7,463 nt of DNA, taken from positions 1-7,463 of the forward strand of contig JAKPRU010000263.1 of assembly GCA_029557025.1 (NCBI GenBank), read 5' to 3'. How positions within the stretch are numbered: position 1 is the stretch's first letter; every line of letters starts with the position of its first letter. Positions 1 to 6,697 of this stretch are shown here, piece after piece. This stretch comes from Candidatus Omnitrophota bacterium. GTDB lineage: Bacteria > Hinthialibacterota > Hinthialibacteria > Hinthialibacterales > JAKPRU01. Below the pieces are notes generated by a model. The model was not told where the DNA came from. It searched no databases and worked only from the letters and a program-made list of their open reading frames with translations. Made by a program: the position numbers and the translations under genes.

Positions 1-561
1 GTGGAGGCAGATGGATTCGAGCCGGATGCCGTGCTGCGTGACGCAGAGACCATGGAGGAAATCTGCCGCCGGGACGGCGCAGAGACAGTTCAGCCGGCAA
101 CGGAACCGGAGGACCGGGAAAGCCTCTGGGAGATCCGTCGCAATCTCAGTCCGTCGATGTATCAGAAAGCGCCGTTCAAGTTCAATGAAGACATTTCGGT
201 TCCGGTTGCCGAGTTTCCTGCCGTGCTGCAGGAGGTTTATCAGATCGGGGCGAAACACGGTGTCCTTGTGATCTGTTTCGGACATGCAGGCGATGGGAAT
301 ATCCATGTCAATTTTATGTCTCATACGGAAAGCGACCCGGCGGTACATCGTGCAATTGAGGAAACATTCCGTCTGGCGATAGCGCGTGGGGGGACGCTTT
401 CAGGCGAACATGGTATCGGCATAACCAAGTCCGAATTTCTTCCGTTGGAATGGGGAGAACGGGAGATCGAGCTGATGCGCAATATCAAGCGGGTTTTCGA
501 TCCCCAAAACATTCTCAATCCCGGCAAGATCTTCCCGGGAAAGGAACGGGGAACGACCTGA
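1..561 (+). CDS. GlcD-like FAD-linked oxidase, C-terminal part (5' end outside window)
   Basis: This is the C-terminal ~186 residues of a flavin-dependent 2-hydroxyacid dehydrogenase of the GlcD/D-lactate dehydrogenase/D-2-hydroxyglutarate dehydrogenase group (FAD-binding type 4 oxidase, C-terminal domain). Visible signatures are FGHAGDGNIHVN (residues ~93-104), GTLSGEHGIGITK (~131-143) and the terminal FDPQNILNPGKIF (~166-178). In family members with known structures, the two His of GHxGDGNxH and the Glu of GEHG bind a catalytic metal; here these would be H95, H102 and E136, all present. Whole family members are about 450-500 residues, so the N-terminal FAD-binding domain lies upstream. The GTG at base 1 falls in the middle of a conserved stretch and is not taken as a start. 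The stop is TGA at 559-561. The substrate (glycolate, D-lactate or another 2-hydroxyacid) cannot be told from this part. The next gene starts 11 bases later on the same strand, which suggests co-transcription. Confidence 0.93.
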   Translation: MEADGFEPDAVLRDAETMEEICRRDGAETVQPATEPEDRESLWEIRRNLSPSMYQKAPFKFNEDISVPVAEFPAVLQEVYQIGAKHGVLVICFGHAGDGNIHVNFMSHTESDPAVHRAIEETFRLAIARGGTLSGEHGIGITKSEFLPLEWGEREIELMRNIKRVFDPQNILNPGKIFPGKERGTT

Positions 562-572
562 GAGAGACGGAG

Positions 573-1631
573 ATGTGCAGTCGAGTTTTCTTGTCAATCG
601 CGATGATTTCGGCGCTTTCGATTCCGGCAGTGGGGCAGGATGAGACGCTTGCGATTCCCGGGGACGAACACGGTCTGAATTCACTCATTCAGCTCCTGGA
701 ACGAAAGGCAATGCTGGAATCGAAGGCCGGCCTGGGAACCTCTCCAAAAGACTGGGATGTCGGGAAAGGGCGTCCCCAACCGGAATTGGGCAAGAAATCC
801 GGCGATTCTAAAGGGCCGATAGACCTCTCGCGCTATCTCGGAACCGAGGGAGACCAGGAGGCGGCGATTCGGAAGCTGAAAGAGGCAGGCAAATGGCCGG
901 GCGAAACTCCACAAGAGTCTTCGACGAACGCTCCCCTGCGTGAAGAGGAAGACTTGTTCCAGAAGATTCCTGCCGAGAAGCGTCTCGATTATATCAGGGA
1001 GCGCCTGAAATCGGGCAAATACGGAGACGCCCTGTCGGAAACTACATTTGTGCTGGCCACGGACCCGAAAGAGGAAAATCTGTCCCGCGCGCTCGCATTA
1101 CGGCTGGAGGCGCAATACCGTCTCAAGAAATACGCGGACGCCGAGGACACGTATTACCGCCTTCGCGCCTATTTCCCCCAGGGGCCGGAACACAACGCCG
1201 CGTTGGCCTTTCTCGAAAAAGAGAGTGGAATCGATCGATTACAGAAAGCGGTCCAGGAGAATGAAAACGATCCCGAAGCGCATCGGAAGCTGATGAATGC
1301 CTACCGGACACGCGGCTGGCTGGATTTGGGGGCCGAGTTCTACAAAGAGAGGCTGAAAGAGAAAACGGCGGAAAGCCTGCGTCACCTGTGCGAGATCCAA
1401 TACCTGCGCCAGGATTGGCCGGGATTGGTAGAGGCCGCCGAGGAAGGGATTGAGCGCAAACCCGACAGTCCGGAATTCCATTACAACCAGGGGGTGGGGT
1501 TTTTCCATGTGGAGGAAGATACGGCGAAGTCAAGCGCGCGTGAGTGTTTTTTGAAAGCGCTGGAACTTTCAAAGAATGCCGAATTCAACAAGCGCGTGAA
1601 CTGGTACTTGCAGCGGTTGCCGAAGTCCTGA
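573..1631 (+). CDS. Exported TPR-like repeat protein of unknown function
   Basis: A 352-residue protein starting at ATG 573. The open frame extends further upstream, but that part overlaps the oxidase gene. Starting at 573 gives a purine-rich leader (GAGAGACGGAG) and a good signal peptide: MCSR, then a hydrophobic core to about residue 20, ending near IPAVGQ. No lipobox cysteine is seen at the cleavage region, so the mature protein is probably periplasmic or secreted. Residues ~25-125 are low in structure signal and rich in charged residues, Gly and Pro. From about residue 130 to 345 there are helix-turn-helix repeats of TPR type, for example KYGDALSETTFVLATDP, KYADAEDTYYRLRAYFP and the NQGVGFFHVEEDTAKSSAREC-like segment near the end with ECFLKALEL. 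TPR domains usually hold protein partners, and no catalytic motif is seen. It follows the oxidase by 11 bases and ends 9 bases from the convergent FapA-family gene. Exact function is unknown; the TPR assignment is by eye. Confidence 0.82.
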   Translation: MCSRVFLSIAMISALSIPAVGQDETLAIPGDEHGLNSLIQLLERKAMLESKAGLGTSPKDWDVGKGRPQPELGKKSGDSKGPIDLSRYLGTEGDQEAAIRKLKEAGKWPGETPQESSTNAPLREEEDLFQKIPAEKRLDYIRERLKSGKYGDALSETTFVLATDPKEENLSRALALRLEAQYRLKKYADAEDTYYRLRAYFPQGPEHNAALAFLEKESGIDRLQKAVQENENDPEAHRKLMNAYRTRGWLDLGAEFYKERLKEKTAESLRHLCEIQYLRQDWPGLVEAAEEGIERKPDSPEFHYNQGVGFFHVEEDTAKSSARECFLKALELSKNAEFNKRVNWYLQRLPKS

Positions 1632-1640
1632 GCGGAATTG

Positions 1641-3365
1641 TTACTCGGTGCGGGGAGTTTCGCTGTAAGGCAGGACCTGAATTTCATCGTCGAGCAAGGT
1701 AATAGTGGCGGGGCCGGTGGGGCGCTTGACTATGTACTCCGTATCGAGGATGCGGATTTCCGTTCCGGGCCAGATTTGTTTGCGGGCTTTAACGAAACGC
1801 ATTTTGCGCATTCCGGTTTCGTAGGCCTGTTCGAGACGGGCGATTTCCTCTTTTTTGGCGGCGACCAATTGCTTGTATTTTCTCATGGCCACGAGCGTCT
1901 TTTTCAGGTTTTTTTCTTTTTCGGCATCCAGTGAGCCTGTATTCTTTTTCAGGCGCGCGAGTTTTTCAGCCGCTTTTTTGAAATGTTTTCGTTTTTCGTC
2001 CAATTCCACGAGACGGGCACGCATTTCCTCGAGGTCAGCGGGAATGGCGAGGGTCGCCACGCCCAACTCAATCCGGGTTCGAACACCCATTTCCGAGCCG
2101 ATTTCTTCGGCCTCGACCGTATCTTCCGCGCAGATCAGGCCTTGTGCGATGGTTGCACGACCTCCCTCGGCAAGAACCGAACCACCGCTCCAGATTGCAC
2201 TATGATAAATGTTTCCAGCTACCAGCACATTCCTGCCGGCCCGGACCTTCACCTCGTTCAGAAACAGCACACGCACAACCCCTTTGGCTTCGAGGTAGCC
2301 TTTGCCGCCTCCCTCCACGCCGCCGTTCACCATGAGATCGGCCTCGGAAATGATGGTGGATGCCTCGACAAGTCCGCCGACATTCACAGTCTCCTTGGAA
2401 TAGACCCGGAATCCCGATAGAACGCTGCCCTGAACTGTGACTCCGATGGGGGAATTAACATTGCCTGTTTTGTAGCAAACGTCGCCTGGAATAAGCACGC
2501 ACGGTTTGACGGAAAGAACCTTGCCGTCCAACGCCAAGTAGCCCTGTACCTGGGCGGTCAGTTGCGTGCCATCTTCGGAGATGGCGGTATTTTCGCCGGG
2601 GATCAATTCGTCGGGAGCGCCCTCTTCTGGCGGGATTTCCTCGCCGAAGACATTGGAGCCGGCCACGCCGGGTTTGGGAGGAACCAGTTCCGCAAGCAAA
2701 TGGCCTGGAGAGACATAATAGAACAGGTTGAGTTCCTTGTAATCCGTACGTCCACTCTCCAGGACCTTGGGTTTTCCGCTGATGACCTCCAGGTCGAAAG
2801 CGTAATTCACATAACCGTTCTTCGGTGGGACAGGCTGGGTTCCCCTGGCAACAACTATGGCCCGTTCCATCGGTTTTCCGCTGCAAATCGCCTGAATCCC
2901 TTTTGCATCCACGCCATGGATGATTCCCTCATGCTCCAGGTAGGCCTCGATTTTCTCCGGAGTCCAGGCGCCACCGAATCGGGGATCGATCAGCATAGAA
3001 ACCTGCATTTTGTCCTCGCGGACGAATAATTGCGGCCCAAGCTTCTCCATGGCCTGCACCAGAAACGCCGGGATGGTGTCCTCGGAATCGCCGACCGTTT
3101 GGACCTCGCCGGATTTCAGCAGGCTCGAGAAACTTTTGCAGAGGGTTTTAATCGAGGCATGGAAAATCTCCCGAAGACGTTCTTCGGGCATGGTGGCAAG
3201 CCAGCCGTCCACCTGATCGAGGAATTGTGCGTTGCTCTTAAGTTCCAGGATCGCGGCAGCCAGCGTCGGGGATGGTTCGGATTCCTGGTATTTTTGCAAG
3301 TCCAGGATCGCATCCGACACCCCGGTCTTCAACACAGCGAGAACATCCGCAAAAGGTTCGCTCAT
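1641..3365 (-). CDS. FapA/DUF342 family protein with helical N-terminal extension
   Basis: A 574-residue cytoplasmic protein. I chose ATG at 3365-3363 because it is preceded by GGGGG seven bases upstream and starts the helical MSEPFADVL segment. A longer frame reaches 3512, but its extra 49 residues look non-coding. Residues ~1-115 are a mostly helical region I do not recognise. Residues ~120-280 match the first FapA domain (including PPKPGVAGSNVFGEEI). Residues ~285-435 form the Gly/Val-rich polymerising or beta-helix-like FapA core, with GNVNSPIGVTVQGSVLSGF, VNVGGLVEASTI, KVRAGRNVLVAGNIYHS and the diagnostic EEIGSEMGVRTRIELG. Residues ~442-526 are a Lys/Glu-rich coiled coil, followed by a short beta-rich tail to TAA at 1643-1641. 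Members are named for flagellar assembly protein A, but many DUF342 proteins occur outside flagellar loci. No flagellar or chemotaxis gene is in this window, so a flagellar role is not supported here. Confidence 0.93.
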   Translation of the reverse strand: MSEPFADVLAVLKTGVSDAILDLQKYQESEPSPTLAAAILELKSNAQFLDQVDGWLATMPEERLREIFHASIKTLCKSFSSLLKSGEVQTVGDSEDTIPAFLVQAMEKLGPQLFVREDKMQVSMLIDPRFGGAWTPEKIEAYLEHEGIIHGVDAKGIQAICSGKPMERAIVVARGTQPVPPKNGYVNYAFDLEVISGKPKVLESGRTDYKELNLFYYVSPGHLLAELVPPKPGVAGSNVFGEEIPPEEGAPDELIPGENTAISEDGTQLTAQVQGYLALDGKVLSVKPCVLIPGDVCYKTGNVNSPIGVTVQGSVLSGFRVYSKETVNVGGLVEASTIISEADLMVNGGVEGGGKGYLEAKGVVRVLFLNEVKVRAGRNVLVAGNIYHSAIWSGGSVLAEGGRATIAQGLICAEDTVEAEEIGSEMGVRTRIELGVATLAIPADLEEMRARLVELDEKRKHFKKAAEKLARLKKNTGSLDAEKEKNLKKTLVAMRKYKQLVAAKKEEIARLEQAYETGMRKMRFVKARKQIWPGTEIRILDTEYIVKRPTGPATITLLDDEIQVLPYSETPRTE

Positions 3366-3372
3366 TCGATAA

Positions 3373-3377
3373 CCCCC
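3373..3377 (-). promoter_or_regulatory. Ribosome binding site of the FapA-family gene
   Basis: On the minus strand a GGGGG run lies seven bases before the ATG at 3365. It supports this start over the upstream in-frame ATG at 3512, which has no purine-rich leader. Confidence 0.5.
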
Positions 3378-3386
3378 ATTTGTATT

Positions 3387-3392
3387 ATTGTA
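3387..3392 (-). promoter_or_regulatory. Candidate -10 box for the FapA-family gene
   Basis: TACAAT on the minus strand (5 of 6 to TATAAT). A TTTTCG seventeen bases upstream is a poor -35 (3 of 6). Transcription would start near 3380, leaving a leader of about 15 bases that contains the GGGGG ribosome binding site. This is pattern matching only. Confidence 0.35.
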
Positions 3393-3468
3393 CCCCACTT
3401 TGAGTCTTGCGAAAACATGTCCGGGGCGATGTGCGGGGCAAAGATTGGGCGTTTTTCTGCTTCCGACA

Positions 3469-3477
3469 TGATATGAT
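3469..3477 (+). promoter_or_regulatory. Candidate extended -10 promoter for the membrane glycosyltransferase gene
   Basis: TGATATGAT is an extended -10 (TGn followed by TATGAT, 5 of 6 to consensus). Upstream TTGGGC (3445-3450) is a -35-like hexamer, but its 21-base spacing is too long, so the extended -10 would have to carry the activity. The start point would be near 3484, about 30 bases before the ATG at 3514. It lies in the 148-base divergent region. Confidence 0.4.
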
Positions 3478-3513
3478 CGACAAACGATCCATTCCGACAG
3501 ACGATCCGACAAG

Positions 3514-5214
3514 ATGGTGATTTCTCAAAAGAGCGAGATAGAAAGCCCTCCCATCGTCGAGACCTGGAGACTTCCGGCGGTGCTGTGGGCGATGGCCTGT
3601 CTGCTGATTCAAATCCCCGCGCTGGAGAACCGGTCGTTCGAACCGGATGAAGGTCTTCGGGTGTATTGCGCACAGGAGTTGTTGCGGGATCGGACACCCT
3701 ACCGGGATTTCTGGGACCATAAGGATCCCACGGAATGGCTGCTCTGCGCGGGGCTGATGCTGTTGTTCGGAGACAGCCTTTCGGGTTTGCGGCTGGGAAT
3801 AAATGTGCTGAGAGCCGCGCTGGTTTACCACGTGTGCGGGCTGGGCCAACAGGCGCGTGTCGGGAAAAACGCCTGGCTTACCGGCGGATTGGCAACTGTC
3901 CTGCTGATTGCGGAACCGATTCAGGGGAACACATCGGCGATGGAGATTCCGGCGCTGTTGCTGTTTGTGCTGGCGATGCGACTTGTAACAAAGATCTGCT
4001 GCAACGGTCATTCCAAAGCGCGCGTGCTACCCGGTCAACCCGCACCTGACCTCCCCCGATCTTCGGGGGAGGGACCTCTCCCGCAAAATCTGGTTTTACC
4101 CGTCCTGGCGGGTGTTCTTTCCGGATTTGCCGTGCTTCTCAAGCCGACTACCGCTGTTGCCGGCCTTCCGGCACTGATTCTCCTTTGCAGAAACGATCTT
4201 GTGCGACGGCTGATCGGAATGGCCGTCGGCATGGGAGCCGCGCTTGGTATGGTATTGAGCTGGTGTCTCACGAAAGGGATCGTTTCGGATTGGTTCTTTG
4301 TGATGGCCGTGTACAATCCTTCGTATTCGAGAGGGACCCCCCATTGGGAGTATCTGTCCGGCGTTGTGCCGCCGCGACTCCTCTTTCTATCGCCCTTTTT
4401 GCTTTTAGCCGTAGTCGGATTCCTGGAACAAAAGAAGAGCGATATGCCGAATCGGTTGTGGCTGCCGATCTGGTTGATCGGTGCGGTTGCAGCGGTGTGT
4501 ATCGGATGGCGCTTTTATCCCCACTATTTCTTGTTGCTCGCTCCCCCGATGGCGCTTGCCGGTTCCCACGCCGTTACAACAACTACCTTACTTCCCTGTG
4601 GCTGTCCCCGAACGCGGTCCGTCTGGATATGGATTCTTCTGCCGTTTGTTTTGTTTCAATCGCTACAATCGGTGAAATGGTATTGGACGGAGGCCCGCGA
4701 CTGGAAGCCGCCTGCACTCGGCTTCTTTACGAATGAGGATATTCTCCGACTTGCGGCGGAGATCCGACACAATACAACCCCCAAGGACACCCTTTTTGTG
4801 ATCGGCTATTGCCCAGACCTCTATGTGCTGTCGGAACGACGCTCTGCCAGTCGCTATTTCTTTCATCTTCCATACACCGCCGAGCATTCGCCCATTCGGG
4901 AACCGGCCCGGCGAGAAGTGCTGGAAACATTGCGAACCACCCCACCACCATTCATTGTGGTGATGAAAAAAGACTGGACGCCGCAGCATCCGATGGACAG
5001 CGATAACTTTGTGGAACAATGGTCCGAGATGCGCCTGTTTCTCGAAGAACACTATTTGCGAACGGAATCCGGGGAATTATTCGATGTGTATGTTCTGAAG
5101 GGGCGGTTTAATCCGCCCGACGATACAGATCGCCCAACCCCATCGCGCGGTAATGCGACCGAATATGCTCATTTACGGATAGAGGTAGAGAACGGAGATT
5201 CGAGTCATAGATAA
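3514..5214 (+). CDS. GT39/ArnT-like polytopic membrane glycosyltransferase
   Basis: A 566-residue inner-membrane protein of the GT-C fold type (GT39/PMT/ArnT-like), expected to transfer a sugar from a polyprenyl-phosphate donor to an acceptor on the outer face of the membrane. The first membrane segment (~20-37) is followed by FEPDEG with the acidic pair D45-E46, then PYRDFWDHKDP (~62-72), matching the family's DE and HxP-type loop. About eleven to thirteen membrane segments follow, including the family-like YPHYFLLLAPPMALAG (~334-349). A soluble tail starts near residue 405. ATG 3514 is used because it precedes the first membrane segment; no clear Shine-Dalgarno is seen. Residues ~169-192 contain a Pro/Gly-rich stretch made by a palindromic insertion at 4050-4072. 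The last ~34 residues, after VYVLKGRF, run antisense through the 3' end of the next gene and look like an extension after loss of an earlier stop. Substrate and acceptor are unknown. Confidence 0.86.
   Translation: MVISQKSEIESPPIVETWRLPAVLWAMACLLIQIPALENRSFEPDEGLRVYCAQELLRDRTPYRDFWDHKDPTEWLLCAGLMLLFGDSLSGLRLGINVLRAALVYHVCGLGQQARVGKNAWLTGGLATVLLIAEPIQGNTSAMEIPALLLFVLAMRLVTKICCNGHSKARVLPGQPAPDLPRSSGEGPLPQNLVLPVLAGVLSGFAVLLKPTTAVAGLPALILLCRNDLVRRLIGMAVGMGAALGMVLSWCLTKGIVSDWFFVMAVYNPSYSRGTPHWEYLSGVVPPRLLFLSPFLLLAVVGFLEQKKSDMPNRLWLPIWLIGAVAAVCIGWRFYPHYFLLLAPPMALAGSHAVTTTTLLPCGCPRTRSVWIWILLPFVLFQSLQSVKWYWTEARDWKPPALGFFTNEDILRLAAEIRHNTTPKDTLFVIGYCPDLYVLSERRSASRYFFHLPYTAEHSPIREPARREVLETLRTTPPPFIVVMKKDWTPQHPMDSDNFVEQWSEMRLFLEEHYLRTESGELFDVYVLKGRFNPPDDTDRPTPSRGNATEYAHLRIEVENGDSSHR
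4050..4072. repeat. Palindromic element inside the membrane glycosyltransferase gene
   Basis: A perfect 10-base stem (CCTCCCCCGA / TCGGGGGAGG) with a three-base TCT loop. It is translated in frame as LPRSSGEG within a Pro/Gly-rich loop between two membrane segments. The surrounding stretch from about 4020 to 4085 fits poorly with a membrane protein, while flanking sequence (LLFVLAMRLVTK before, NLVLPVLAGVLSGF after) reads as normal membrane helices. This suggests a short inserted repeat. A related palindrome is at 7147-7164. Confidence 0.65.
5101..5118. repeat. GC-rich hairpin at the convergent gene junction
   Basis: A perfect 6-base stem GGGCGG / CCGCCC with a six-base TTTAAT loop. The loop contains the TTA (5108-5110), which is the stop codon of the minus-strand gene. 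No T-run follows on either strand, so it is not a classical intrinsic terminator. It lies where the plus-strand protein stops looking like its family, so it may be a degenerate terminator or a mobile palindrome that joined the two 3' ends. Confidence 0.45.
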
Positions 5215-6697
5215 TGATTTTTGGCTTGTTGCGCTTAATTGCCTCGATCACGTTTTTGTCTAATTCATCCTGGGTCAGCATGGCCCGGATTTCCGGGTGC
5301 AGGAAAAAATAATAATAGGCATGGGGCCGAAAGAAGGCATATCCGGTCCACCCATCCAGAACACAGTCTTCCGAGGTCGTTTCTTCACAAATCAGTCGAA
5401 TATATTCTTTTTGCGCTGTATTTCGGACATAGTTCCGCTGTAGCGGTTTCAGAATCGGGCCAAGAGAGAGTATCATTACAATAAATACAGTCAGAGCCTC
5501 CCGTATCCGAAGAAAGAGAACGGAAAAGGCACAGATCGCAACAAAAATCAGCAAGATAAAAAGATGGTTTTGAAATTGCCGGCCGTTTTCCGTAGACGAA
5601 ACGGCCAGGGATACGGCGAGAAGGACGGCGAAAAGAAAATCATAAATGCGTGATGACTTTCGCTTTTCATAGAGGACTCGATCGGCCATCCATTTCGCGG
5701 CAAGAATCGCCCACAGGGGGAACAGGAGCATGAGATACTGCCGCTGCATGATGGGAATCAATAAAATACCCGAACCGGCACCCGCAAGCGAACCGAGCAG
5801 AACAGCATTCTCCGGAGCCTCGCGGTAATTCCATAATAAATAAAGAGTCCCGACGAGTCCAAGGGCGAAGACCATGGGGTTCTGCCGCACAAATTCAAGG
5901 CAGACCGGAAACGGACTAATCCGAATGTTCCACCGCGCATTGAACAGGAAACACCGATGAACAAATGCCCCGAATGCTCCGAAAAAAAGAAACAATATGC
6001 CGGTGAGAACAAGGGGGAGCAGAAGGCCCGCCGAAAACAGGGCGATGCGGCTCCCGGCCAGAGGAATGTGGCGTTTGTGCGGCTTAATGGTCCATAGCCG
6101 CCACGCGAGAAAGACGCCGGCAATACCCGGAATAACCTTCTGCGAAAACAGTATGGAAATCCCGGCGCAAATTCCAAATAAGAAATAGACAATTCCCCGT
6201 TCGGAGCGGATCGCTCGAATGCCCAGCTGGAGAAACAACAGCCAGAACAGTGTTTCCAAACCATCGGGGCGGATTTCCATGGATTTCTCTATAAACATCT
6301 GAATGCAGATCAACAACAGAACGGAGATCACTCCGACACATCGGCCATACAACAGGGAGGATAATTGACAGGTTACAAGAGCAATCCCGACCGTGACGAA
6401 GAACATTAGAATCCGCCCCGCGACCAGGATTCGGATCGGGTTGTCGAAAAACAAGTAAAGGGGTTGCAGGCCGATCCAGAACAGCGGTGGGTGATGCTCG
6501 AAAAAGTCTCGGTACGGAACCATTCCGTTATTTATGCAGAATGCGGCGTGAAGATGTTCGAATTCATCGGGATCGAATAACCTGTAGAGAAACTCAGGAA
6601 TGCGGATCAGGAGAATCACCGCCGCAAGCGACAGAGTTACTGTGAAGACTACGGTTCCGCACCGGGAAAAGCGGGGTACCTGTTCCGTTGAGATCAT
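5108..6697 (-). CDS. GT39/ArnT-like polytopic membrane glycosyltransferase (second copy)
   Basis: A 529-residue inner-membrane protein. ATG at 6697 is chosen over the in-frame ATG at 6784 because it forms an ATGA overlap (6694-6697) with the upstream gene's TGA and has GGAG two bases before it. The family signature is clear: after a first membrane segment (~14-34) come FDPDEFEHLH (D44-E45) and PYRDFFEHHPPLFW (~61-74), the acidic and HHPP motifs of the GT39/ArnT-type GT-C fold. Twelve or more membrane segments follow, with MQRQYLMLLFPLWAILAA echoing the YPHYFLLLAPPMALAG segment of the neighbouring plus-strand gene. The C-terminal soluble part holds DCVLDGWTGYAFFRPHAYYYFF and KPKIIIYDSN. A likely role is transfer of a sugar from a lipid-linked donor at the outer face of the cytoplasmic membrane, with acceptor unknown. 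The 3' end overlaps the plus-strand gene by 107 bases. It is distantly related to that gene, so the pair may be old paralogues. Confidence 0.87.
   Translation of the reverse strand: MISTEQVPRFSRCGTVVFTVTLSLAAVILLIRIPEFLYRLFDPDEFEHLHAAFCINNGMVPYRDFFEHHPPLFWIGLQPLYLFFDNPIRILVAGRILMFFVTVGIALVTCQLSSLLYGRCVGVISVLLLICIQMFIEKSMEIRPDGLETLFWLLFLQLGIRAIRSERGIVYFLFGICAGISILFSQKVIPGIAGVFLAWRLWTIKPHKRHIPLAGSRIALFSAGLLLPLVLTGILFLFFGAFGAFVHRCFLFNARWNIRISPFPVCLEFVRQNPMVFALGLVGTLYLLWNYREAPENAVLLGSLAGAGSGILLIPIMQRQYLMLLFPLWAILAAKWMADRVLYEKRKSSRIYDFLFAVLLAVSLAVSSTENGRQFQNHLFILLIFVAICAFSVLFLRIREALTVFIVMILSLGPILKPLQRNYVRNTAQKEYIRLICEETTSEDCVLDGWTGYAFFRPHAYYYFFLHPEIRAMLTQDELDKNVIEAIKRNKPKIIIYDSNLRSLPLSVNEHIRSHYRAMGLGDLYRRAD
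6694..6697 (-). promoter_or_regulatory. ATGA stop/start overlap (translational coupling)
   Basis: The stop TGA (6696-6694) of the upstream membrane-protein gene overlaps the ATG (6697-6695) of the GT39-like gene. GGAG lies two bases before the ATG. This decides the start of the downstream gene and indicates one transcript. Confidence 0.75.

Noticed and set aside
450..572. Longer start for the TPR gene at 450.
   Set aside because: It would overlap the oxidase coding region by over 100 bases and bury the signal peptide in the middle of the protein.
1900..1990. T-rich runs that could be taken for terminators.
   Set aside because: They are the complement of Lys-rich coiled-coil codons in the FapA-family gene and have no GC-rich hairpin before them.
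2455..2886. Other-frame ORF of 143 residues on the minus strand, and similar long antisense frames over the FapA-family and glycosyltransferase genes.
   Set aside because: They lie fully inside well-supported genes and their translations are Arg/Ser/Pro-rich with no recognisable domain.
3366..3512. Upstream extension of the FapA-family frame to the ATG at 3512 (49 extra residues).
   Set aside because: The extra residues look non-coding, would cover the whole divergent promoter region, and the start at 3365 has its own ribosome binding site.
4941..4965. CACCAC...GTGGTG inverted repeat.
   Set aside because: It is a short stem within ordinary coding sequence with no T-run and no other copies, so probably chance.
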